Positions 32,299 through 41,533 of a stretch of 50,449 bases of DNA are shown piece by piece. Source of the DNA: Cecembia lonarensis LW9 (lineage in GTDB: Bacteria > Bacteroidota > Bacteroidia > Cytophagales > Cyclobacteriaceae); contig NZ_AMGM01000027.1 in the NCBI RefSeq assembly GCF_000298295.1, positions 1 through 50,449 of the forward strand, in the 5' to 3' direction. The translations under genes and the position numbers were made by a program. Numbering within the stretch: the first letter of the stretch is position 1; each line of letters begins with the position of its first letter. The notes under the pieces were generated by a model that worked only from the letters and a program-made list of their open reading frames with translations, was not told where the DNA came from and did no database searches.

Positions 32299-33351
32299 TT
32301 AACCTAAGGTAAGGCTTTGTTTTGGAATTTTTATCTCAGTAATGACAAAATCACCTCCTTCATTATAGATCCTAAAGGAAGCCCTGTTGCCATAAATCAG
32401 TTTCAAACGTTGAATCGTATTGCTCACTCCATGCCCTTCACCATCTCTTTTCTTATTGAATGCATTGGGCTTTAACTGGCCACTGTTTTTTACCTGTATG
32501 ACAAGGTCATCTGTGATACCTTCATAGCACTTGACCTCGATCACACCACCTTTCAACCTGTTGGAAATACCATGTTTGATTGCATTTTCTACAATGGTCT
32601 GAAGCATCATGGGAGGAACTTTAAAGTCAAAAGCAGCAGGTTCTATATCATACCTTACCGTTAGCCTTTCTTCAAATCGGATAGACTCCAAGTTCAGGTA
32701 ATCCTTTACGGTATTGATTTCGTTTTCAAAATCAATGGTCCTCTTTTTATCCATCATCAGGGAAAATCTCAATATATTGGATAACTGGGTGATGGCCAGT
32801 TTTGCCTTCTTGGGATCTTCATCTACCAAGGCCCTAACAGAATTCAGAGCGTTGAAAATAAAATGTGGATTCAGCTGACTTTTTAAATGATTCAATTGAA
32901 TTTCATTGATCATGGCCTGATATTTCAAACTCTGGTTATAATTATCCAAAAAATGGAAAAGGAAATACAACATTGACCAAAGCGAATAAAAAAGAAAGCT
33001 GACAAAAATATTGACAGAAATTACCAAGGGTCGGAAATCAACCTCTGGATCTAAGGTGTCAAAAATAAGGTTAATGATAATCTGCGAAATCATGTTCAAC
33101 ACGCTCAGCACCGTTAATGCAAGAAGGGTGTTGACCAAAAGTCTATTGAAGCTAAGGTTTAACCATCCATATTTCTTGACAATATTTCGAAAAAAATGGG
33201 TAGATATTAAATAAAATGCTGAAAGCGATGTAAAAGCACCAACCTGCACAGGTGACAGCCCCCTATCCAAGGACACGAAAAATAAGTTGATCAAGGCAAA
33301 ACTCGACCAACCCAGTACCTGCAAACTCCAATATAAACGTATCCTGTTCAT
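32299..33351 (-). CDS. YehU/LytS-type sensor histidine kinase
   Basis: About 350 residues. The N-terminal 150 residues contain four hydrophobic segments and make up the membrane sensor, with no recognised ligand domain. The kinase core has the His_kinase box QLNPHFIFNALNSVRALVDE (phospho-acceptor His), the N box VENAIKHGISNRL and a G region GEGHGVSNTIQRLKLIYGN. This matches the family usually paired with LytTR regulators. I choose the ATG at 33351 over a TTG four codons upstream. Signal sensed unknown. Confidence 0.93.
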   Translation of the reverse strand: MNRIRLYWSLQVLGWSSFALINLFFVSLDRGLSPVQVGAFTSLSAFYLISTHFFRNIVKKYGWLNLSFNRLLVNTLLALTVLSVLNMISQIIINLIFDTLDPEVDFRPLVISVNIFVSFLFYSLWSMLYFLFHFLDNYNQSLKYQAMINEIQLNHLKSQLNPHFIFNALNSVRALVDEDPKKAKLAITQLSNILRFSLMMDKKRTIDFENEINTVKDYLNLESIRFEERLTVRYDIEPAAFDFKVPPMMLQTIVENAIKHGISNRLKGGVIEVKCYEGITDDLVIQVKNSGQLKPNAFNKKRDGEGHGVSNTIQRLKLIYGNRASFRIYNEGGDFVITEIKIPKQSLTLG

Positions 33352-33440
33352 GGCTAACCTCAAATATAATCAACCGCTACGAACACCTCCTATATATTTT
33401 ACAGCAGGGCGATATATCAGCAATGATAGGTTAATCAAGC

Positions 33441-36290
33441 CTACTGGCCTAATTCCATTTTAAGAAATTTGGCGGTATGGCTGCTCTTATGGTCCATGAC
33501 TTTTTCCGGTGTGCCCTCCACCACAATCTGACCTCCCTGGTCTCCTCCCTCTGGACCTAAATCAATGATATGGTCCGCCACCTTGATAATATCCAAATTG
33601 TGCTCGATAATCAAGACTGTGTTCCCTTTATCTACCAACCTATTCAAGACATCAAGCAGGTGCTCAATATCCTTAAAGTGTAAGCCAGTGGAAGGCTCAT
33701 CCAAAATATAGAATGTTTTACCAGTATCTTTTTTTGAAAGCTCGGTGGCCAGCTTAACCCTTTGGGCTTCCCCCCCTGATAAAGTAGTGGCATGCTGACC
33801 TAAGGTAATGTAACCCAAACCTACATCATTCAAAGTCTTTATCTTTCTTAAAATTTTGGGTTGATGCTCAAAAAAATCTACAGCCTGCTCCACTGTCATA
33901 TCCAAAACATCAGATATGGATTTACCCTTGAACCTTACTTCCAAAGTCTCTCTGTTATAACGCTTCCCTTTACAGGTCTCACAAGGAATATGCACATCTG
34001 GCAAAAAATCCATCTCTATAAGCTTCATGCCTGCTCCCTCACAATCTTCACATCTGCCTCCTTTTACATTGAAACTGAATCGCCCGGCTTTATATCCTCT
34101 GATTTTTGCTTCAGGGAGTTCAGTAAATAGGGCTCTGATGTCGGTGAAAACGCCTGTGTAGGTAGCTGGGTTTGATCTAGGTGTTCTGCCAATAGGAGAT
34201 TGGTCTACCTCGATCACTTTGTCTAAATACTCCAACCCATTTATTTCCTTATAAGCAAGGGGCTCCTTCTTGGAGCGATAAAAATGTTGGTTGAGCAGTG
34301 GAAACAAAGTCTCATGAATCAGTGAGCTTTTCCCTGAACCAGAAACTCCTGTAACACAAATCATTTTTCCCAAGGGTAGCTCAAGGTCAATATTTTTTAG
34401 ATTGTGACCAGCAGCTCCCCACAAAGCCAAGATATTACCGGAACCATTTCTCCTCTTCTCAGGAACCTTGATTTTCAATCTTCCAGAAAGGTATTGCGCC
34501 GTGGTGCTGCCCTTTTTGAGAATTTCCTTAGGTGTTCCTGCAGCCACAATTTGGCCGCCATGCCGTCCGGCTCCAGGCCCAATATCAACCACATAATCGG
34601 CTTCCATCATCATGTCCTTATCATGCTCCACTACCAAGACAGAATTTCCCAAATCCCTTAAATCCTGTAAAGCCTTGATTAATTTAACATTGTCTCTTTG
34701 ATGTAACCCAATACTTGGCTCATCCAAAATATAAAGTACACCTACCAATTGGGTGCCTATCTGAGTAGCCAAACGAATGCGCTGGGCTTCTCCCCCTGAC
34801 AGCGTTCTCAAAGGTCTGTTGAGTGACAGATAATCCAACCCTATATCCAGCAAAAAACCAATACGCTTGCGGATTTCCTTTAACACCTCACGGGCGATAA
34901 CTTGTTGTCTATCGGATAACCTTTCTTCAAGATCCTTAAACCACACCCCTAGGGTATTGATATCCATCATGGCCAAATGCCCAATGTGTTTTTCATCAAT
35001 TTTGAAGTGAAGTGCTTCTTTTTTTAACCGGAAACCCTCACAATCCGGACAAGTTTTGGTGGTCGTAAATTCGCTGATCCAATCCTGGATTTTATCTGAA
35101 CTTCCCTCCTGCTGTTTTTGAAGAAAGTTGATGATGCCCTCAAAAGTAGTATGCCACTGTGTTCCCGGATATTTTACAGAATCCACAGCCACTTCTACTT
35201 TGTCCCCATATAACAACACATTGACCACTTCTTCCGGTAATTTGGCAATAGGGGTACTGATGCTACATTTATAATGCTTTAGAATTGCCTCAATTTTTTT
35301 GAATATCCAAATATCCCTGTACTCTCCCAATGGGGCAATTCCACCTCTCGTGATACTCAGGTTCGGATCTGGAATGATGTTTTCTTTGGTAATTTCTTCT
35401 ATCACACCCAATCCATTACAACTGGGGCATGCCCCATAGGGACTATTAAAGGAAAAAGTGTTCGGTGCTGGTTCATCGTAAGAAAGTCCAGTGCTGGGAT
35501 CCATGAGGTATTTCGAAAAATGGTGAATATTTCCTTCTTCATCTCTCAACATGATTATTCCCTTACCGTGATGAAGAGCTGTTTTCAAAGATTGACTTAT
35601 CCTGTACCGGTCTTCTTCATCCGCAATAATTCTGTCTACTACAATCTCGATATCGTGGATTTTATACCGGTCCACCTGCATTTTGGGAACTACTTCCATA
35701 ACTACTCCGTCTACCCTGATTTTGGAAAACCCCATTTTCCGGACCTGCTCAAACAGCTCTCGGTAATGTCCTTTCCTTCCTTTAACTACTGGGGCGAGGA
35801 TGTACAACTTTTCTCCTTTGAATTTATCGAAAAGCTGCTCAATGATCTGATCTTCCGTTTGCCTTATCATTTTGTGGCCGCTCAGGTAAGAATATGCTTC
35901 TCCTGCCCTGGCAAAAAGCAAACGCATGAAATCATAAATTTCAGTCACAGTACCGACGGTGGACCTAGGATTTTTTGAGGTCGTCTTTTGTTCTATAGAA
36001 ATTACCGGAGACAGCCCGTTGATTTTATCCACATCAGGCCTTTCCATCCCGCCTAAAAAAGAACGGGCATAAGCCGAAAAACTCTCCATATACCGGCGCT
36101 GGCCTTCCGCATAAATGGTATCAAAAGCCAGCGAACTCTTCCCACTACCACTGAGACCTGTAATTACTACAAGTTTATTCCTAGGTATTACGAGATCAAT
36201 ATTTTTCAGGTTATGTTCTCTGGCCCCAAAAATTTCAATCAACTCTTCTTTTTTCTCAACTGACAGCTCTGACATGGAGGAGGTTTGCAT
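33441..36290 (-). CDS. uvrA: Excinuclease ABC subunit A
   Basis: A 949-residue DNA damage-recognition ATPase of nucleotide excision repair. Two ABC modules are present: first Walker A GLSGSGKSSLAFDTIYAEG near residues 45-53, second GVSGSGKSSLIHETLFP near 650; signature LRTLSGGEAQRIRLATQIG and a second TTLSGGEAQRVKLATELSK; Walker B YILDEPSIGLH and ILDEPSTGLH. Zinc-binding Cys pairs appear in CPSCNGLG, CPDCEGF and CEDCEGAG with CETCKGKRY. Length normal for UvrA. Monocistronic, with a TAnnTTTG box upstream. uvrB/uvrC are not adjacent, as is usual. Confidence 0.98.
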   Translation of the reverse strand: MQTSSMSELSVEKKEELIEIFGAREHNLKNIDLVIPRNKLVVITGLSGSGKSSLAFDTIYAEGQRRYMESFSAYARSFLGGMERPDVDKINGLSPVISIEQKTTSKNPRSTVGTVTEIYDFMRLLFARAGEAYSYLSGHKMIRQTEDQIIEQLFDKFKGEKLYILAPVVKGRKGHYRELFEQVRKMGFSKIRVDGVVMEVVPKMQVDRYKIHDIEIVVDRIIADEEDRYRISQSLKTALHHGKGIIMLRDEEGNIHHFSKYLMDPSTGLSYDEPAPNTFSFNSPYGACPSCNGLGVIEEITKENIIPDPNLSITRGGIAPLGEYRDIWIFKKIEAILKHYKCSISTPIAKLPEEVVNVLLYGDKVEVAVDSVKYPGTQWHTTFEGIINFLQKQQEGSSDKIQDWISEFTTTKTCPDCEGFRLKKEALHFKIDEKHIGHLAMMDINTLGVWFKDLEERLSDRQQVIAREVLKEIRKRIGFLLDIGLDYLSLNRPLRTLSGGEAQRIRLATQIGTQLVGVLYILDEPSIGLHQRDNVKLIKALQDLRDLGNSVLVVEHDKDMMMEADYVVDIGPGAGRHGGQIVAAGTPKEILKKGSTTAQYLSGRLKIKVPEKRRNGSGNILALWGAAGHNLKNIDLELPLGKMICVTGVSGSGKSSLIHETLFPLLNQHFYRSKKEPLAYKEINGLEYLDKVIEVDQSPIGRTPRSNPATYTGVFTDIRALFTELPEAKIRGYKAGRFSFNVKGGRCEDCEGAGMKLIEMDFLPDVHIPCETCKGKRYNRETLEVRFKGKSISDVLDMTVEQAVDFFEHQPKILRKIKTLNDVGLGYITLGQHATTLSGGEAQRVKLATELSKKDTGKTFYILDEPSTGLHFKDIEHLLDVLNRLVDKGNTVLIIEHNLDIIKVADHIIDLGPEGGDQGGQIVVEGTPEKVMDHKSSHTAKFLKMELGQ

Positions 36291-36302
36291 TTCTTAAGCC
36301 TG

Positions 36303-36310
36303 CAAAAATA
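36303..36310 (-). promoter_or_regulatory. Probable -7 box TATTTTTG for uvrA
   Basis: On the minus strand TATTTTTG fits TAnnTTTG, 12 bases before the uvrA ATG, so any leader is short. Confidence 0.4.
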
Positions 36311-36387
36311 TGAATTTAACTGAGGGAATCCTAAGTGGTTTCCAGCTTTAAAACCACAAAAGAGGGGCAAAGTTTTGAAATAAAAGT

Positions 36388-38199
36388 TTATTCCTGGTTT
36401 TTACTTTGCCTTCTCTCTTCCCTTCTTTCTTTTCTGCTTAATTGTTCCTCTTGCTTGGGTTGATCGGACTTTATACCCCCAATAAGCGATATAGCCCCTG
36501 ACTTTTGTCCAGTGCTTAACCCATGTCGCTCTTGTTCTTTAACCTTCAGCTTTTCCAGGTCCTCTCCAGTCAGTGTGGACTTTAAACCAGAAAAAATAAG
36601 TTGCCACCAATAGGCAAACATGGACTTATTCGTGTCCCGAATGTAATAAACAGATCCATCTACCACTTCCCCATTTTTTTTAGGGTTATTGGACTTAATG
36701 ATCAGCTTATTTGCTAAAAATGAACCTATTCTTCTAAAAAAATTATTATCCACGTCAAGGTCAGCATTTAACAAAACCACCTCCAGATCCTCATACAACA
36801 CTGTTAACTTGCCAGTCCCATCAAAATCATTACCCAAAATATCAAATTTAACACTGTTTACCTTTCCTGACTCGATACTGACATGGGCCTGTGGCTTAAT
36901 CATAGGGTCCAAAAGCCTCAAATCCATTTTTTCTAGAGAGCCTTTGAGTGTGAAGTCACCCTTTTCACTTTCCAAGTCATATTGTGCTAATAAATTGATC
37001 AGACCTTGACCCATCAACAAGCCTTCACCCTCTAGTCGCAACAGTTTATTTTCTCCCCTTCTTTCCACATAATTTGAAATATTGATGACATGGGCATTCA
37101 AATCAGAAATGTACAACATCCCTGACCTGGGAGATTGGTTATTGGGCCTTTCTTCGATCAGAATATACCCATTTCTGATAAAGCTATGGTCCACATGAAT
37201 GACCTGTCTTAGGTTGGAAAAAAGCGCTTGGATCATTTGCGGCCTTTTATCCTTATTCTCAGGCTTTCTTTTATCCACAAATATTTCCACCCTAGGATCA
37301 AAGGTAAAAATAGTATCTATCTCGATGATGCCCCTTCCCAAAAAGTCCCCAAAATGAAAGCCTCTTATCTCCATCTGGGCACTGTCTATCTTTGTCCAAG
37401 ATTGCCTTTCGGGGAATTGTGATGTATAGGTATATTTTCCCTGTTTATTGAGCAATGCGATATAGCCAAAGTTCATCTTCCTTAACTCTGTATCCATTAC
37501 AATTTCTTTGACCAGGGCATATTGCCTAAACCTGTCAAAATGGAAGGCCGCTTCTCCAATACTTCCTGAAACATTATCCACATGAAACAAGGCCTGGGGA
37601 TTTTCAATATCCTCCTTAGTTAGTTTAAATCCTTGGACCTGTAAATACATGTCTTTCAGCTGAACCCTCACCGAATCATGAAGATTATTGTATAATTCAA
37701 TAGAAAGATTCTCCAAATCAAAATTATTGACAGCAATCAATTCATAATCCTTGCCTTTGGTTTGGGAGGGAGGCCGACGGGAAGAGGAGCGAGCCTGTAA
37801 TGAATCCAGTGGCGGACTGAATGAAACCAGTTTGATTTGGTCGATTTTAGCAGAATCTACCAAAATGGAGTTTTTCAAGAGATAATTAGTCCACTTGAAT
37901 CCTGTAATGTCTAATTCGTCTATCGAAAGATCCACCTTTACAAACTCATCACCTAATCCCACAGAAGGGCTTACTTTGATATCCCGGATTTTAAGATAAG
38001 TGCCCGAATAATTATAATTCAAATGGATATCCCCAAAACTCACTTGATGATCACCAAAAAGATTTGTTCTTGTGATTAAGCTGGAAACAATCCTGTCTGC
38101 ATTCGCACTGAGATAAAGATTCATCAAATAGGGAACACCCTTCAAAAGAAGCAGGAAAAATAAAATCGCTCCGACTAACCAAAATAAAAGTTTTTTCAT
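36388..38199 (-). CDS. AsmA-like membrane-anchored protein
   Basis: A 603-residue protein with one N-terminal transmembrane segment (residues 4-25) and a large periplasmic body of long beta-strands; the opening ADRIVSSLITRTNLFGDHQV, repeated strand patterns and late SIESGKVNSVKFDILGN resemble AsmA/DUF748-type proteins, which form lipid-transfer grooves between membranes. The C-terminus is a charged tail (RKERREERRQSKNQE). Recognised by overall pattern only, so the family is probable and not certain. It follows the lytic transglycosylase by 72 bases in the same direction, which suggests an envelope-upkeep unit. Confidence 0.7.
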   Translation of the reverse strand: MKKLLFWLVGAILFFLLLLKGVPYLMNLYLSANADRIVSSLITRTNLFGDHQVSFGDIHLNYNYSGTYLKIRDIKVSPSVGLGDEFVKVDLSIDELDITGFKWTNYLLKNSILVDSAKIDQIKLVSFSPPLDSLQARSSSRRPPSQTKGKDYELIAVNNFDLENLSIELYNNLHDSVRVQLKDMYLQVQGFKLTKEDIENPQALFHVDNVSGSIGEAAFHFDRFRQYALVKEIVMDTELRKMNFGYIALLNKQGKYTYTSQFPERQSWTKIDSAQMEIRGFHFGDFLGRGIIEIDTIFTFDPRVEIFVDKRKPENKDKRPQMIQALFSNLRQVIHVDHSFIRNGYILIEERPNNQSPRSGMLYISDLNAHVINISNYVERRGENKLLRLEGEGLLMGQGLINLLAQYDLESEKGDFTLKGSLEKMDLRLLDPMIKPQAHVSIESGKVNSVKFDILGNDFDGTGKLTVLYEDLEVVLLNADLDVDNNFFRRIGSFLANKLIIKSNNPKKNGEVVDGSVYYIRDTNKSMFAYWWQLIFSGLKSTLTGEDLEKLKVKEQERHGLSTGQKSGAISLIGGIKSDQPKQEEQLSRKERREERRQSKNQE

Positions 38200-38271
38200 A
38201 CCCCTCGGTTTAGAGGGAATTAATATCTAAAAAAATAAGGACTTTTTAATCTGATAATCAGGTATTTTTAA

Positions 38272-39210
38272 TCAAATAGGAAGTTTGATGAAATATTCCT
38301 TGTTCTTGCCCACAGAAAGCTTCGTAGACCGTAGCCAAGGATTATGGGTTTTCACTTCCTTATAACTGCTATTGTGACGTAAGGCCCATTGTGCCAAACT
38401 TGGAATAGATTGCATTACTTTAAGCTCCCTGAACATAGGTTCCTGGTAGTAATCTTTCTTTTCTAGTTCAAAACCATACTTCTCCGGATTCTCAAAAATC
38501 ACCTTGAATGCCAAAATCCGGAAAATATACCTGCTGGTCTCATCATTCAGAAAAAGGTCATAATATTGCTGAAACTTCTGCTCATCTTTCCTTCTTTTCA
38601 GACCAGCAACTCCCATGTTATAACTCGCTGCAACAGAAGTCCAATTACCAAAATTGGCATAGGCTGACTTAATGTATTTACATGCAGCTATGGTAGACTT
38701 TTCCAGATGGTAGCGTTCGTCCACATCATTGTTTACCTCAAGTCCGTACTCTTTAGCAGTAGCCGGCATTAATTGCCAAAAACCCCTTGCCCCAGCAGGA
38801 GAAACTACATTCATAAAGCCTGACTCAGCTGCTACCAAATATTTGAAATCATCTGGTATATTTTGCTCCCTAAGAATTTTCTCTATCGTAGGAAGGTATT
38901 TGGCAGACCTTTTCATCATAAGAATCATATTGGACTGCCAATAGGCATTGACATATATCTCACGTTCGAATCGTTCGAACACGTCTGATTTCTGTAAAGG
39001 CACCTGCTCTCCGGCAAATGTAATTTTATCAGGAATTTCAAAAATCCTTACTTTGGGATCAGGCAACATCAACTGCACCCGATCGCCTTCAGCGGAGGCA
39101 ACAAACACTTGGTCAGTTAATGTCACTTTATGATGATTCCATAAAAAAGTCACCGCACCAAAAAGTACGACGATTAAGCCATAGAGGATAAATAGGTGGT
39201 ATCTTCTCAA
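38272..39210 (-). CDS. Membrane-anchored lytic transglycosylase (MltD-like SLT domain)
   Basis: About 312 residues, cleaving peptidoglycan glycan strands. N-terminal hydrophobic segment (7-23) is a signal or anchor. The SLT domain (about 110-215) has YLVAAESGFMNVVSPAGARG with the catalytic Glu, FWQLMPATAKEYGL, and AACKYIKSAYANFGNWTSVAASYNMG. The end of the protein has a short LysM-like or degenerate segment (WALRHNSSYKEVKTHNPWLR) but no clear LysM repeat. The start is a TTG two bases after the LOG gene stop; the next ATG lies past the anchor, so TTG with translational coupling is the best reading. Confidence 0.87.
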   Translation of the reverse strand: MRRYHLFILYGLIVVLFGAVTFLWNHHKVTLTDQVFVASAEGDRVQLMLPDPKVRIFEIPDKITFAGEQVPLQKSDVFERFEREIYVNAYWQSNMILMMKRSAKYLPTIEKILREQNIPDDFKYLVAAESGFMNVVSPAGARGFWQLMPATAKEYGLEVNNDVDERYHLEKSTIAACKYIKSAYANFGNWTSVAASYNMGVAGLKRRKDEQKFQQYYDLFLNDETSRYIFRILAFKVIFENPEKYGFELEKKDYYQEPMFRELKVMQSIPSLAQWALRHNSSYKEVKTHNPWLRSTKLSVGKNKEYFIKLPI

Positions 39211-39212
39211 TT

Positions 39213-39947
39213 TTAATAATTTGGTGTCAATAAATATTTACTGTAGAACTCATCGATGACCTTCACTGCCTCTGTGGCATCATCCACCACATAGAAAAGA
39301 TCCAAGTCTTCTTCATTGATATAAGCATGCTGTTCTAGTAAGGTGCTTTTGATCCAATCCAAAAGACCTCCCCAAAACTCTTTGCCAACAAGAACAATAG
39401 GAAATCTCCCTATTTTGATGGTTTGTATCAGTGTCAAAGCCTCAAAAAGCTCATCCAAAGTCCCAAAACCTCCCGGTAAAACCACGAAGCCCTGAGAGTA
39501 TTTGGTAAACATTACTTTTCTAACGAAAAAATAGTCAAAACTTATCAATTTATCAGGATCAATGTAAATGTTTCCTTTTGCCTCAAATGGCAATTTGATA
39601 CATAGGCCCACAGATTTTCCATTCTCAGAATTAGCTCCTTTGTTAGCTGCTTCCATAATGCCAGGACCTCCTCCTGTAATGACACCATAACCATGCCTGA
39701 CAAGTTTGGCCGAAATTTCTTCTGCCATTATATAATGCGGGTGATTTTCTGGTGTCCTGGCCGAACCAAATAAAGAAACACAGGGGCCTATTTTGCCCAG
39801 TTTCTCAAATCCTTCTACAAACTCTGATATTACTTTAAAGATTACCCAAGAATCGGTGCTTTTGATTTCATTCCAATCTCTCTCCTTGAAAGCCTTCCTG
39901 ATTTTCTCTTCTCTCTTGTGTTCAAAATTGTCAAACCTACTGCTCAT
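39213..39947 (-). CDS. LOG-family protein (TIGR00730, YvdD/PpnN-like)
   Basis: A 244-residue Rossmann-like protein. Seen: VSLFGSARTPENHPHYIMAE, GVITGGGPGIMEAANKGA, FFVRKVMFTKYSQGFVVLPG followed by GGFGTLDELFEALTLIQT, the LOG-family catalytic pattern PGGFGTLDE. Members cleave N-glycosidic bonds of nucleoside monophosphates or make cytokinin free bases; in bacteria the role is mostly nucleotide turnover. Cytosolic. It heads the operon LOG, lytic transglycosylase and AsmA-like. A TAnnTTTG box lies 56 bases upstream of the ATG. Confidence 0.92.
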   Translation of the reverse strand: MSSRFDNFEHKREEKIRKAFKERDWNEIKSTDSWVIFKVISEFVEGFEKLGKIGPCVSLFGSARTPENHPHYIMAEEISAKLVRHGYGVITGGGPGIMEAANKGANSENGKSVGLCIKLPFEAKGNIYIDPDKLISFDYFFVRKVMFTKYSQGFVVLPGGFGTLDELFEALTLIQTIKIGRFPIVLVGKEFWGGLLDWIKSTLLEQHAYINEEDLDLFYVVDDATEAVKVIDEFYSKYLLTPNY

Positions 39948-40002
39948 AGCTAAAATGGATTAAATGAAAAGATTTTCTGCCTAAAAATACTTTTTAAGCG
40001 CG

Positions 40003-40010
40003 CAAAGATA
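40003..40010 (-). promoter_or_regulatory. Probable -7 box TATCTTTG for the LOG operon
   Basis: On the minus strand TATCTTTG fits TAnnTTTG, giving a leader of about 50 bases before 39947. A TTTG at 40025-40028 might be the -33 element, but the spacing is short. Confidence 0.45.
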
Positions 40011-40140
40011 AAACAATAACGAGCCAAATGGAAAAGTGGTTGGGAATAAATCCTAAGCGGAATTTTTAAAGACAATCGGACTTTACCTATTGTTTTGATT
40101 ATGAACTCTTTTTACCTTCGCAGGCTTTTATTTCAGGAGT

Positions 40141-40752
40141 ATGAATCTTCAAGAAAAATACCAAGAGGTCAGAAGGGTTTTTGATGACTTGGATGTGGAA
40201 ATTAAGGCCTTTATCGAGGCCAGTAAGTTATCCTGTATTCCAGGATGTGGTTTTTGTTGTTCCAATCCAAAAGTGAGTGCTTCTGTATTGGAATTTCTAC
40301 CCTTGGCATTTGACTTGTACGAAAAAGGAAAAGCTGAAAAGGCTTTAGAACTCCTTGAAGAAAAAGGAGACGGTGGTTACTGTATCCTTTACAAATCCAT
40401 GTCCCATGACAATGCTTTAGGGTTTTGTTCGGATTATAACAATAGGGGAATGATCTGTAGGCTTTTTGGATCTGCTTCCAGAAAGAATAAGGAAGGCAAA
40501 AAGGAAATCATTACCTGCAAAAAAATCAAAGAGGGTAAAAAAGGTTTATATGATGAAGCATCCAAAGCCGTCAACGTGGATATGACCATCCCCTCCAGCA
40601 GCGGAGCTTATACCCAATTGTACAATATTGATTTTCAGTTAACCGCTGATCAAATGCCCATCAATCAGGCCATAAAAAAAGCCATAGAGGCTGTTTTAAG
40701 CTTTAAATATTACAGCGAAAACCAAGAACCTGAGATTCCTGAAAGTTTTTGA
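40141..40752 (+). CDS. YkgJ-type cysteine-cluster protein
   Basis: A 203-residue cytosolic protein of the YkgJ/UPF0153 zinc- or iron-binding cysteine cluster family. Seen: SCIPGCGFCCSNPKVSASVL (Cys4 cluster), GYCILYK, GFCSDYNNRGMICRLFGSAS and ITCKKIKEG, i.e. about nine Cys in the family's order, with R-x-F following the second cluster. Biochemical role is unknown; a metal ligand function is inferred from Cys spacing. It starts a plus-strand set that continues with the holin-like gene 54 bases on. Confidence 0.88.
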   Translation: MNLQEKYQEVRRVFDDLDVEIKAFIEASKLSCIPGCGFCCSNPKVSASVLEFLPLAFDLYEKGKAEKALELLEEKGDGGYCILYKSMSHDNALGFCSDYNNRGMICRLFGSASRKNKEGKKEIITCKKIKEGKKGLYDEASKAVNVDMTIPSSSGAYTQLYNIDFQLTADQMPINQAIKKAIEAVLSFKYYSENQEPEIPESF

Positions 40753-40806
40753 TGCCAGCTTTTTAACGTATATTAGGCTTATTATTCACCAAAACTTAGG
40801 TTTTTT

Positions 40807-41154
40807 ATGTTCAATGTCTCAGAAATTATCCAAACCATCAAGCAACTGATTGATGTGAGGGTTCAAATGATCAAGGAGGAAATCAACGAGCAGATAGCTG
40901 GTGTCATGGCCAGAATTTTTTTGTTGCTGTTGATGGCCACTGTCTCTGTGATGATTATCCTATTTTTTAGCTTTTCTCTTGCCTTTTATCTGGGTGAATT
41001 GATGTATTCACCCTACAAGGGGTTCTTGTATGTCGGACTGCTTTATCTTTTGGTTTTTATATTGATGTATTTCCTAAAGGATGCTAAAGGGATTGTCAAT
41101 TCCTTTCAGCAGTTCCTGAAAATGTTTGTTTTTGGAAGAAAAAAAGAAGATTGA
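40807..41154 (+). CDS. Phage_holin_3_6-like (YqjE-type) membrane protein
   Basis: A 115-residue protein with an N-terminal amphipathic helix (about residues 5-35) and two strong membrane segments (about 38-60 and 75-95) separated by YLGELMYSPYKGF, then a short Lys-rich end. This is the pattern of the Actinobacteriophage-holin/YqjE group of small stress-linked membrane proteins. There are no phage genes nearby, so a phage holin role is unlikely. The partner gene after it starts 4 bases past its stop. Confidence 0.75.
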   Translation: MFNVSEIIQTIKQLIDVRVQMIKEEINEQIAGVMARIFLLLLMATVSVMIILFFSFSLAFYLGELMYSPYKGFLYVGLLYLLVFILMYFLKDAKGIVNSFQQFLKMFVFGRKKED

Positions 41155-41158
41155 AACC

Positions 41159-41533
41159 ATGAGCGATACTTTGAAAAAGAAAGCAGAAGAGCTGGAGCAA
41201 ACCCTGGAAATGCAATTATCTTTGGTCAAAAAAGAATCTGAAGATTGGGTAAAAGTAGGTGGGGCAGTACTTGCTGGAGGTGCTTTGGCTTTTTTAGCTG
41301 TAAGACTTCTTGGGGGTAAAAAAAACAAAAAAACTGAAAAAGTACTTCAGGTCTTAGAAAGGGAAGGACTTTTGGATGAAGAGATAACGGAAAAACTAAC
41401 CAAGAAATCTGAACCTGGCTTTTTGGGAAGGTTGGCGGCAGTCGTTCTTCCAATCGCGATACAATATGGCCAAGAACAGTTCATGAAAAAATTAAAAGAG
41501 GAAGATTCCAATTCGGGTGAAAATGAAGGGTGA
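41159..41533 (+). CDS. Small membrane protein partner of the holin-like protein
   Basis: About 124 residues from the ATG at 41159; an upstream in-frame start would run into the preceding gene and adds only charged residues. The protein has an N-terminal coiled helix (LKKKAEELEQTLEMQLSLVK), one hydrophobic glycine/alanine-rich membrane segment (VGGAVLAGGALAFLAVRLLG), a Lys-rich linker and a second weakly hydrophobic stretch around AAVVLPIAIQYGQ. No family recognised; the arrangement resembles YqjD/YqjE/YqjK-type modules. The GGGP synthase start overlaps its end by 11 bases. Confidence 0.7.
   Translation: MSDTLKKKAEELEQTLEMQLSLVKKESEDWVKVGGAVLAGGALAFLAVRLLGGKKNKKTEKVLQVLEREGLLDEEITEKLTKKSEPGFLGRLAAVVLPIAIQYGQEQFMKKLKEEDSNSGENEG

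Noticed and set aside
33361-33368. TATATTTG box (minus strand) at the start of the histidine kinase gene
   Set aside because: It lies too close to the ATG at 33351 to leave a leader, so it is probably a chance match.
35520-35978. 152-codon plus-strand frame opposite uvrA
   Set aside because: Antisense to conserved UvrA sequence, without a family match.
40807-41154. Phage holin suggesting a prophage
   Set aside because: The family is common in stress-related chromosomal loci, and no other phage gene is nearby.
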